This document shows, one piece after another, positions 6,733 through 12,095 of a stretch of 12,095 nucleotides of DNA. Within the stretch, counting starts at the first letter, position 1, and the number at the start of each line of letters is the position of its first letter. The translations under genes and the position numbers were made by a program. Origin of the DNA: an uncultured Prevotella sp. (GTDB taxonomy: Bacteria; Bacteroidota; Bacteroidia; Bacteroidales; Bacteroidaceae); contig URCI01000069.1 in the NCBI GenBank assembly GCA_900546345.1, positions 1 through 12,095 of the forward strand. Direction: 5' to 3'. The notes under the pieces were generated by a model. It saw nothing but the letters and a program-made list of their open reading frames with translations. It did no database searches and was not told the DNA's origin.

Positions 6733-6742
6733 GCCTGAAGGG

Positions 6743-7303
6743 TTAAACGGTCATCACCTCTTTCTGCTTGGCGGCCAAGGTAGCATCAATCTCCTTGATG
6801 TACTTGTCGTGCATCTTCTGCAGATCAGCCTCAGCGTCCTTTTCCTGATCCTCAGAAAGTCCGTCCTTGATGGCTTTCTTCAGTTTTTCCTTGACTTCAG
6901 CACGCACGGTACGCACCTGTACCTTTACGCCCTCACCAATCTTGTTGCACTGCTTGACGAGTTCTTTGCGGCGGTCCTCAGTGGGCTGGGGAATACGCAG
7001 GATCACCATCTCGCCGTTGTTCTCGGGAGTGATGCCCACATCGCTGTCCATAATACCTTTCTCGATGTCCTTGATCGCCTTGCGGTCCCAGGGACGGATG
7101 GTGATGGTGCGCGCATCGGGCACAATGATGGAAGCCACCTGGTTCAGTGGCATCATCTGACCATAAGAGCTCACACGCACATTGTCGAGTATGGCTGCGT
7201 TGGCACGTCCGGCACGGATGCGTGCCAGTTCTTCTTGAAGATACTTCGACGCCTTCTTCATTTTCTCCTCGGCGCCGTTTAGGGTTTGCTTAACGTCTAA
7301 CAT
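6743..7303 (-). CDS. frr: Ribosome recycling factor
   Basis: Splits post-termination 70S ribosomes together with EF-G so that subunits can be reused; an essential cytoplasmic factor. The 186-residue length is standard. Visible family features: helical N-terminus with KYLQEELARIRAGRANAAIL (20-39) containing the conserved RAGRA ribosome-contact motif, the beta-domain NQVASIIVPDARTITIRPWD (54-73), ITPENNGEMVILRIPQPTEDRR in the hinge region, and the long C-terminal helices. The ATG at 7303 is the only sensible start; upstream the frame leads into an AT-rich promoter region. First gene of the frr-rsgA operon. Confidence 0.97.
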   Translation of the reverse strand: MLDVKQTLNGAEEKMKKASKYLQEELARIRAGRANAAILDNVRVSSYGQMMPLNQVASIIVPDARTITIRPWDRKAIKDIEKGIMDSDVGITPENNGEMVILRIPQPTEDRRKELVKQCNKIGEGVKVQVRTVRAEVKEKLKKAIKDGLSEDQEKDAEADLQKMHDKYIKEIDATLAAKQKEVMTV

Positions 7304-7311
7304 ATTTGAAT

Positions 7312-7328
7312 ACTTAGATTTTCTAAGT
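7312..7328. repeat. Perfect inverted repeat at the frr transcription start
   Basis: ACTTAGA-TTT-TCTAAGT: 7-bp arms with a 3-nt centre. It covers the predicted start of frr transcription (near 7324), directly after the -7 element, a position where an operator could act. In the transcript only part of it would be present. Confidence 0.5.
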
Positions 7329-7330
7329 CA

Positions 7331-7361
7331 CAAATTTAAAAAGATTTTCTGGACGATGCAA
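7331..7361 (-). promoter_or_regulatory. Promoter of the frr-rsgA operon
   Basis: On the minus strand, TTG (7361-7359), a 20-bp spacer, then TAAATTTG (7338-7331), matching TAnnTTTG. Predicted transcription start near 7324, about 21 nt before the frr ATG. Confidence 0.65.
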
Positions 7362-7405
7362 CTATTTGCCTAAGTTTTTTCTTCTTATCCATCATTACAG
7401 TGGAA

Positions 7406-7430
7406 AACAGACGGTGTTGCTCCGTCTGTT
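7406..7430 (-). terminator. Second hairpin downstream of the DUF349 gene
   Basis: A 9-bp perfect stem AACAGACGG/CCGTCTGTT (7406-7414/7422-7430) with a 7-nt loop. On the minus strand it is followed by TTCC after the final TT, so the U-tract is weak. It lies about 70 nt beyond the main terminator and may be a backup terminator or an sRNA element. The rest of 7362-7495 shows no gene. Confidence 0.4.
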
Positions 7431-7495
7431 CATTCTGCTCCGCCGTCTTTTTACTTGTCTTTTTCTCTGTGAGCCTTTGTTTACTATGTATCAAA

Positions 7496-7537
7496 CAAAA
7501 ATCCCAAGCCCTGGGCTCACGCCTAAGTGCTTGGGAT
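7496..7537 (-). terminator. Intrinsic terminator of the DUF349 gene
   Basis: A 9-bp perfect stem ATCCCAAGC/GCTTGGGAT (7501-7509/7529-7537) encloses an inner 5-bp stem TGGGC/GCCTA (7512-7516/7521-7525). On the minus strand it is followed directly by TTTTTGTTT. It starts about 20 nt after the stop codon of the DUF349 gene. Confidence 0.85.
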
Positions 7538-7557
7538 CTTCTATAATGATTGGCAGG

Positions 7558-9504
7558 TTATTTGTCTTGGCTGTCGATCGCCTTGATCTTTTGACGCACC
7601 AATTCGGCATCGTCTTTCAGCCGTTGTACCTTGCGGTTCATCTCGTCAACGAGACTGTTACCCTTCTTGCTGGAGATGTTCAAGAAGCCGAGGTTGTTCT
7701 CGTAGGTAGCAATCTCTTGTTTGAGCTGTTCATAGCGGCGGGCTAAGCGTCCACGCTCATTGTCCACTGCGTCCTCGCCCCGTTTTGCCACGTTGCGAAG
7801 GTTCTGTTTGAAGTTGTCGAGACGGCGGCGTGCCACGGACACGTGCAGGTCGCTATAGATCTTGTCCAGTACGTCGTGGTACTCCTTGAAAATCTTGTCT
7901 TTCTCTTTGAATGGCACGTGGCCGATGGCATTATAGGCGTCTACCAGTTCCTGCACCTTATCCTGTGCGTTGTCCACGCCTTGTTCAGCCAGTGCTTTTA
8001 ACTGGGCAATGATGTCGCGCTTCTTTTGCAGGTTGCCTTTCTCTTCATTGCGGGTGCCGGCATGTGCGGCATTGCGCGCATCGAAGAAATGATTGCAGGC
8101 CGTGAGGAACTCGTTCCACAGTTGGTCGCCGAGCTTCTTGGGCACGGCGCCGATGGTCTTCCACTCTTTCTGAAGCGCCACGAACTGATCACCTGTCGTC
8201 TTCCAGTCTGTGGAGTCGGTGAGCTCTTGCGCCTTCTTGATCAGTTCGCGCTTCTTCTCGGCGTTGTCGGCGAACTGTTTTTTGAGCTGCTTAAAGAACT
8301 CGCTCTTGCGGCTGAAGAAGTCGTCACAAGCGGTGCGGAAGCGCTCATAGATCTTCACGTTCATCTTTTGCGGCGCAAAGCCGATGGTCTTCCACTCTTT
8401 TTGTAGAGCAATGATCGCCTTGGAATGTTTCTCCCAGTCGCCGATGCCCTTGTTCTCTTCTTTAGCCAGCTCCTCTACCTTCTCACAAAGTTCTGTTTTC
8501 TTGGTGAGGTTCTCTTCCTCTTCCGCACGCAGTTCTTCGAAGTGTTTCTGATGTTTTTTGTTGATGACGGTGCTGGCAGCCTTGAAGCGCGCCCAGATTT
8601 GTTCACGCAGATCTTTGGCCACAGGACCTATCTCGCGGTATTGCGCATGCAGCTCCTGCAGCTGATGGAAGGCACTGACCACGTCGGGCACCTTGTCCAA
8701 AGCCTCAGCTTCTTCGCAGAGTTTTGTCTTGGCTTCAAGGTTTTTCTTGAAGTCATATTCACGAGCCTCGCGGTTGAGGTTGAGCAAGTCATAGAACTGT
8801 TCGACATAGAGCTGGTAGTTGCGCCATACCTCGTTGGCTTTCTCTGGTGGAACAGCCTTGATGTCCTTGAACTCCTTTTGCAGTTCCTTGAACTCGTTAT
8901 AGTTTTTATTGGCTTCCTCAGGCGAGGTAGCCATTGCTTTGATTTTCTCGATGATGTCGAGCTTACGCTGCAGATTGGCTTGCTTCTCAGCCTCCTGTTC
9001 TTGGAAGGCTTTGGCCCGCTTTTCTTTAATGATCTGCATTTCGGCCTTGAAAGTCTCTTCGTCGTCATCAGGCAGGATCTGGTATTTCTCGGGATCTCCG
9101 CCTGCTTCAAGATAATCTTTCTGCCGTTTTTCACGCTCTGCAATGTGGAATCTGTAGAAGGAAGACTTCAAGTGCTCGACTTCTTCCTTGTCGGGTTTGT
9201 CCTCATTGTGGGCAATCTCCTTGATTCTTTCGAGCACTTCCTTCTTGGAAGCGTATACCTTGTGGGCTGGTTCGTCTTCTGCCGCATCGGTCTGAGTGCC
9301 ATCTTGGTTGTCAGAGGGTTGTGGCTGTTCACCTGCCGTTTCCGGCTGTACTGTTTCAGACGAAGCGTGTGTGTCGGTCTCGGGAGCCGTCTCGTCATGA
9401 GCGGGAGTAGCTTCCTGATTCTGCACTGTCTTCTGTTCGTCTTCCGTGGCTCCCTGTGCCAGAGTCTTCTCCGGTTCCAGAGCGTTTTCTTGAGAGTCCA
9501 TCAT
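7558..9504 (-). CDS. Large coiled-coil protein with five DUF349 repeats
   Basis: A DUF349-family protein of 648 residues from the ATG at 9504; an ATG at 9546 would give 662. Numbering here is from 9546. The N-terminal 95 residues are acidic, rich in E, T, Q and P, and look disordered. Then come a helical segment (98-190) and five helical repeats of about 78 residues: roughly 192-268, 269-345, 346-425, 428-505 and 505-585. Each ends in the DUF349 signature, clearest in LQKEWKTIGFAP (381-392) and LQKEWKTIGAVP (458-469), each followed by an F..A...FF segment. A C-terminal coiled coil (about 590-658) ends the protein. No membrane segment or catalytic motif, so it is probably cytoplasmic and structural or scaffold-like; function is unknown. 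ATG 9504 has GGTGA just upstream and begins MMDSQE. The gene stands alone, with its own promoter and terminator. Confidence 0.9.
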   Translation of the reverse strand: MMDSQENALEPEKTLAQGATEDEQKTVQNQEATPAHDETAPETDTHASSETVQPETAGEQPQPSDNQDGTQTDAAEDEPAHKVYASKKEVLERIKEIAHNEDKPDKEEVEHLKSSFYRFHIAEREKRQKDYLEAGGDPEKYQILPDDDEETFKAEMQIIKEKRAKAFQEQEAEKQANLQRKLDIIEKIKAMATSPEEANKNYNEFKELQKEFKDIKAVPPEKANEVWRNYQLYVEQFYDLLNLNREAREYDFKKNLEAKTKLCEEAEALDKVPDVVSAFHQLQELHAQYREIGPVAKDLREQIWARFKAASTVINKKHQKHFEELRAEEEENLTKKTELCEKVEELAKEENKGIGDWEKHSKAIIALQKEWKTIGFAPQKMNVKIYERFRTACDDFFSRKSEFFKQLKKQFADNAEKKRELIKKAQELTDSTDWKTTGDQFVALQKEWKTIGAVPKKLGDQLWNEFLTACNHFFDARNAAHAGTRNEEKGNLQKKRDIIAQLKALAEQGVDNAQDKVQELVDAYNAIGHVPFKEKDKIFKEYHDVLDKIYSDLHVSVARRRLDNFKQNLRNVAKRGEDAVDNERGRLARRYEQLKQEIATYENNLGFLNISSKKGNSLVDEMNRKVQRLKDDAELVRQKIKAIDSQDK

Positions 9505-9618
9505 TTCACCGTTTTTGAGTTTATGATTCGGTTTGTCGCTTGTCATTGAGACAGGAAGTATCCCTAAGGATCACATACTTATCTCGGATGACATCAAATT
9601 AAGAATTGATTTATTTTG

Positions 9619-9648
9619 CAAACTTAAATAAAAAAAACGAAAACGCAA
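9619..9648 (-). promoter_or_regulatory. Promoter of the DUF349 gene
   Basis: TTG (9648-9646), a 19-bp T-rich spacer, then TAAGTTTG (9626-9619) on the minus strand. Predicted start near 9612, giving a leader of about 66 nt to ATG 9546 or 108 nt to ATG 9504. The -33 box lies inside the corA terminator stem. Confidence 0.6.
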
Positions 9649-9697
9649 CACAATTCGCCGACTTTTTTACGTTTAGTCAGCATTTTGTGTGCGTTTT
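9632..9697 (-). terminator. Intrinsic terminator of corA
   Basis: Outer stem pairs AAAACGCAACACAA (9640-9653) with TTGTGTGCGTTTT (9685-9697), with a single bulged base. An inner stem pairs GCCGACT with AGTCAGC (9657-9663/9675-9681, one G-U in the minus-strand RNA). On the minus strand it is followed by CG and then a run of T, about 8 nt past the corA stop. The nested form and U-tract make it convincing. Confidence 0.75.
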
Positions 9698-9704
9698 AGC
9701 TTGT

Positions 9705-10631
9705 TTACAACAGTCTCCTGCGCTTCAGTATCCACCACGAGATCCCTGAGATCACCACGGACATGACGATGGCGACAAGGAAGCCATAAGGTGAATTTTC
9801 CATGCCGTTGATGAGATTCATGCCAAACATTGATGAGATCAGCGTGGGGAACATCATGATGATACTCACAGAGGTGAGCGTACGCATCACGGTGTTCATG
9901 TTATTGTTTATGATACTGGAGTATGTCGCCATTGTGGACTCCAGGATGTCGGAGTAGATGCTTGTGGTTTCCCGGGCCTGTGTCATCTCGATGCCGACGT
10001 CTTCGATCAAGTCCGCGTCAAGTTCGTCGACCTGAAGTTTGAATTTCAGTTTTTGCAGCAAGTTTTCATTGCCACGGATCGAGGTGATGAAGAAGGTCAA
10101 GGAGTCTTGCAACCTTGAGAGTCCGATAAGACTCTCATTGTTGATCTCCCCGTCGAGATTGTGTTTGGCTTTCTCGATGAGGGTGTTGATCTGCTTCAAT
10201 CGCTTCAAGTACCACACGGCGCTTGAGAGAAAGAGACGGAAGATCATGTCGACATAATCGGTGAATCCCTCGCCGCGTTTCTGTTGGTAGCTGACAAAGT
10301 CGATCATCATATTGGTCTCATAGAAACACACGGTGATCGTCACGTCACGCTTGTGGATGATGCCGAGCGGCACTGTCGTATAGGGTGTGCGGCTCTTGAT
10401 CTCTTTGACATAAGGGATACGCAGGATGATAAGCATCCAGCCGTCATCATACTCATAGCGCGCGCGCTCATCAGTATCGCTGATGTCGCTCAGAAAATAA
10501 TCTGGGATGTGATATTTGTCCACCAGTTCTCGCTGGTCGTCGTCGGTGGGGCACGTAACTTGAATCCAGCAGTTGGGCTGCCACTCCTGGAGGGCGCTCA
10601 GCTTTTTCTCAATGTTCCAATATGTTCTCAT
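9705..10631 (-). CDS. corA: CorA-family divalent metal (magnesium/cobalt) transporter
   Basis: Inner-membrane channel-like transporter that works as a homopentamer. The 308-residue protein has a large cytoplasmic N-terminal domain (1-248), including the alpha/beta part with YYLSDI-like PDYFLSDISDTDERAR (43-58), and long helices (about 125-248) leading to the pore. TM1 is at about 252-270 and ends in the signature FGMN (269-272; YGMN in E. coli, F being a common variant). TM2 (about 282-301) is followed by the basic tail KRRRLL. The periplasmic loop LINGMENSP replaces the usual acidic MPEL-like loop and keeps one Glu. The frame opens at a TTG (10640), but ATG 10631 gives the usual MRTYWN-type start. 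A long leader with short reading frames precedes it. The substrate (Mg, Co or other) cannot be told from sequence. Confidence 0.92.
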   Translation of the reverse strand: MRTYWNIEKKLSALQEWQPNCWIQVTCPTDDDQRELVDKYHIPDYFLSDISDTDERARYEYDDGWMLIILRIPYVKEIKSRTPYTTVPLGIIHKRDVTITVCFYETNMMIDFVSYQQKRGEGFTDYVDMIFRLFLSSAVWYLKRLKQINTLIEKAKHNLDGEINNESLIGLSRLQDSLTFFITSIRGNENLLQKLKFKLQVDELDADLIEDVGIEMTQARETTSIYSDILESTMATYSSIINNNMNTVMRTLTSVSIIMMFPTLISSMFGMNLINGMENSPYGFLVAIVMSVVISGISWWILKRRRLL

Positions 10632-10748
10632 TGTAGCCAATCTCCATGATAAGTCGTGTGGGGATTGACTCTCTGAGCCGAATCCTCACGTTAATACTTG
10701 AAGTTTTCCGCGTGATAATCGTCCATAAATTGATGAATATTGATTAAC
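10632..10748 (-). promoter_or_regulatory. Structured corA leader with two short reading frames
   Basis: The predicted leader is about 117 nt. On the minus strand, a first short frame (10726-10691) encodes MDDYHAENFKY. A hairpin follows, with GGATT/AATCC and CGTG/CACG stems (10655-10690). A second short frame (10647-10609) encodes MEIGYNENILEH, begins 16 nt before the corA ATG and ends inside corA in another frame. This layout is compatible with leader-peptide control, as known for Salmonella corA and mgtA. It is an inference; neither peptide is recognised. Confidence 0.4.
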
Positions 10749-10754
10749 TGACTG

Positions 10755-10785
10755 CAAAATTAGAAAAAATATGTGACCGAGCCAA
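10755..10785 (-). promoter_or_regulatory. Promoter of corA
   Basis: TTG (10785-10783), a 20-bp spacer, then TAATTTTG (10762-10755) on the minus strand, matching TAnnTTTG. Predicted transcription start near 10748, which makes the corA leader unusually long for this window. Confidence 0.6.
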
Positions 10786-10809
10786 CGATTTAATATTCTT
10801 TTTATGACA

Positions 10810-10970
10810 GAAGAAACAGAAAAGTGGAAAGAAAGACATAAAGAGACATAAGAAACAAGAGCTTGTTTTAAGACATAAAGACATAAAGAACATATATTCC
10901 TAAAGACAGATAGATGTTTTTAGACAAAAAGACATAAAAAAGACAGAAAGACATAAGAAACATGATAATA
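10810..10970. repeat. Purine-rich stretch with repeated AGACATAA words
   Basis: The plus strand is almost all purine plus C and T in recurring words AGACATAAAG, AGACATAAGAAACA and AGACAGAAAG, with variable spacers (about eight copies of AGACA). It includes a short perfect hairpin AAACAAG-AG-CTTGTTT (10853-10868). No gene or promoter is visible in it. Confidence 0.6.
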
Positions 10971-10993
10971 TGTTCTTTTTGTCTTTCTGTCTT
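10940..10993. repeat. Long imperfect inverted repeat between corA and pepD
   Basis: A 14-bp perfect arm AAGACAGAAAGACA (10940-10953) pairs with TGTCTTTCTGTCTT (10980-10993). The pairing continues inward with three mismatches to the AAACAT/ATGTT region, giving about 24-nt arms around a 6-nt loop. On the minus strand it is followed by TTTTTTATG, so it could terminate pepD transcription, although it lies about 140 nt past the stop. Confidence 0.6.
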
Positions 10994-11095
10994 AACAGAG
11001 ACTATGTCTTAAACAGATATCTGTCTTTTTTGTCTTTCTGTCTTAACAGAGACCTATGTCTTAAACAGATATCTGCCTTTTTTGTCTTTCTGTCT
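10981..11095. repeat. 51-52 bp tandem repeat, two full copies and a partial third
   Basis: Copy 1 is 10981-11031, copy 2 is 11032-11083, and a truncated copy 3 starts at 11084. Each copy begins GTCTTTCTGTCTTAACAGAG and contains TATGTCTTAAACAGATATCT. The first two are nearly identical, differing by one inserted C and one T/C change. Each holds the palindrome CAGATATCTG, extended to ACAGATATCTGT in copy 1. A plus-strand frame across it shows only the repeating peptide LSFCLNRD, which I take to be a by-product of the repeat. Confidence 0.8.
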
Positions 11096-11131
11096 AAAAG
11101 TCTTGTTTGTCAAGGATCAGTCCGCTGTCTG

Positions 11132-12095
11132 TCACTTCTCGGGGACTTGTTCGAGGACGGCAGTCAGCAGGTGCCAGAAAGGCTCTGCTGTCGCAATCTC
11201 AAAACGCTCATTGACAGTGTGGGGACTACGCAGCGTAGGACCAAGAGAGACCACCTCCATGTTGGGATACTTCTCTAAGATGACCGAGCACTCCAGTCCC
11301 GCATGGTCGACGACAACGGTCGCATCCTTACCATTCTGCTCTTTGTAGACCTTGCACAACAGTTTCAGCAGGGAACTGTCGGGGTTGGGGTCCCATCCGC
11401 CGTATGATCCAGAGAACTCCACCTTCATGCCTGCCATGGAGAACACACTCTCCAGTTGGGTAGCTACATACATCTTCATGTCCTCACGGCTGGAGCGGGC
11501 CAGAATCTTGATGGCGGCCTTACCCTCACCTATGTTAATGATGGCAAGATTGGAAGAGGTCTCTACCACATCGCGCTTGACAGGAATGAAGCGTACCACA
11601 CCATTGTGGCAGCCATAGATAGCGTCCACGAGGTTGTCTTGTATCTCTTCTGGTACGAGCATGGCGGGCTTTTCCACGTCTTCGCAGAAGAACTGCACAT
11701 TGCTCTCGATGGTCTTGAACTCGTCCTCGATAGCCAGACGCTGCTCCTCGACCATCTTTTTCAATGCTTCTACATTTTCCTTCGGCAGTGCGAGTACGAC
11801 CTCGGCATGTGAAGGAATGGCGTTGCGCATGTTGCCTCCTTGCCAGCAGACCAGACGTGCACCAATCTCGGCAATGGCCTTGCGCACCAAGCGCACCATC
11901 TCTTTATTGGCGTTGGCGCGTCCCTCATTGATCTCCAGTCCGGAGTGTCCGCCGCGCAAGCCTTTCAGTGTCACCTTTACGGCTGCTTCCTGATCATTCT
12001 CCACTTCCTGATATTGCATGGTAGCGGTGATGTCGATACCGCCTGCGCTGCCTATGCAGAAGTTGCCCCATGTCTCAGAGTCAAGGTTGAGATAA
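11132..12095 (-). CDS. pepD: Aminoacyl-histidine dipeptidase PepD (M20 family), partial at the window end
   Basis: Cytoplasmic metal-dependent dipeptidase (Xaa-His/carnosinase-like), family M20. The window holds the last 320 residues; PepD proteins are about 485, so the N-terminal third with the first metal ligands lies beyond the window. Reading in from the edge: YLNLDSETWG (1-10), whose LDSE corresponds to a family metal-site motif; GSAGGID (15-21); the dimerisation lid domain start LKGLRGGHSGLEI followed by GRANANKE; SYGGWDPNPDSSLL; DHAGLECSVI; and near the end SLGPTLRSPHTVNERFEI with the conserved PH..NE histidine. Most PepD sequences read HAGLECG; here the Gly is Ser. The stop is TGA at 11132. 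The ATG at 12019 is internal, since the frame and family similarity continue upstream of it. Promoter and start lie outside. Confidence 0.93.
   Translation of the reverse strand, partial: YLNLDSETWGNFCIGSAGGIDITATMQYQEVENDQEAAVKVTLKGLRGGHSGLEINEGRANANKEMVRLVRKAIAEIGARLVCWQGGNMRNAIPSHAEVVLALPKENVEALKKMVEEQRLAIEDEFKTIESNVQFFCEDVEKPAMLVPEEIQDNLVDAIYGCHNGVVRFIPVKRDVVETSSNLAIINIGEGKAAIKILARSSREDMKMYVATQLESVFSMAGMKVEFSGSYGGWDPNPDSSLLKLLCKVYKEQNGKDATVVVDHAGLECSVILEKYPNMEVVSLGPTLRSPHTVNERFEIATAEPFWHLLTAVLEQVPEK

Noticed and set aside
7335..7394. A 19-codon minus-strand frame (MMDKKKKLRQIVASSRKSF) upstream of frr
   Set aside because: It overlaps the frr promoter elements and has no start-site support of its own; probably chance in AT-rich sequence.
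8425..9549. A 374-codon open frame on the plus strand opposite the DUF349 gene, looking like a hydrophobic membrane protein
   Set aside because: It is the antisense shadow of a Glu/Lys-rich coiled-coil gene, whose complement reads as Leu/Phe-rich. It has no recognisable family and no promoter, and the minus-strand gene has clear repeats, promoter and terminator.
10970..11278. A 102-codon plus-strand frame with repeated LSFCLNRD peptides
   Set aside because: The repeated peptide only reflects the 51-52 bp DNA repeat, the frame runs into antisense pepD, and its reading phase changes between repeat copies.

Overview
The window looks like a stretch of ordinary chromosome from a member of the Bacteroidales, most likely Prevotellaceae. 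I infer this from the protein families, from gene neighbourhoods such as frr-rsgA and DUF3822-rsmD, and from the Bacteroidota-type promoter signature: a -7 element TAnnTTTG with a TTG/TTTG element 19-20 bp upstream. That signature stands in front of nearly every transcription unit. No tRNA, rRNA, CRISPR array, insertion sequence or phage gene was seen.

Layout, left to right. (1) 1-1998, minus strand: a three-gene operon encoding a small membrane-anchored pilin-like protein, a DUF3822 protein and the 16S rRNA methyltransferase RsmD. (2) 2029-3489, plus strand: a RecD-like superfamily 1 helicase, the only plus-strand gene, with promoter signals tangled with those of the operon to its left. (3) 3490-4016: a 527-bp gene-free stretch with a degenerate 22-bp tandem repeat, a strong bidirectional terminator and further inverted repeats. 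(4) 4017-5670, minus: a SprT-like zinc metalloprotease followed by an AraC-family regulator as a two-gene unit. (5) 5776-7361, minus: the translation operon frr-rsgA. (6) 7496-9648, minus: a large coiled-coil protein with five DUF349 repeats and its own terminator and promoter. (7) 9632-10785, minus: a CorA-type metal transporter with a structured leader of about 117 nt carrying two short reading frames. (8) 10800-11131: an AT-rich gene-free stretch packed with AAGACA/TGTCTT words, including a 51-52 bp tandem repeat and a long imperfect hairpin. (9) 11132-12095, minus: the C-terminal two thirds of an M20-family aminoacyl-histidine dipeptidase (PepD) that runs off the window end.

Functionally this is mostly housekeeping: ribosome assembly and recycling (RsmD, RsgA, Frr), DNA metabolism (RecD-like), metal transport (CorA) and peptide turnover (PepD). 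No defence or mobile system is visible. The most interesting points are the pilin-like/DUF3822 pair, which by eye resembles a minimal PilA/PilM-like module without other pilus genes; the corA leader; the five-repeat DUF349 protein; and the two repeat-rich intergenic regions.
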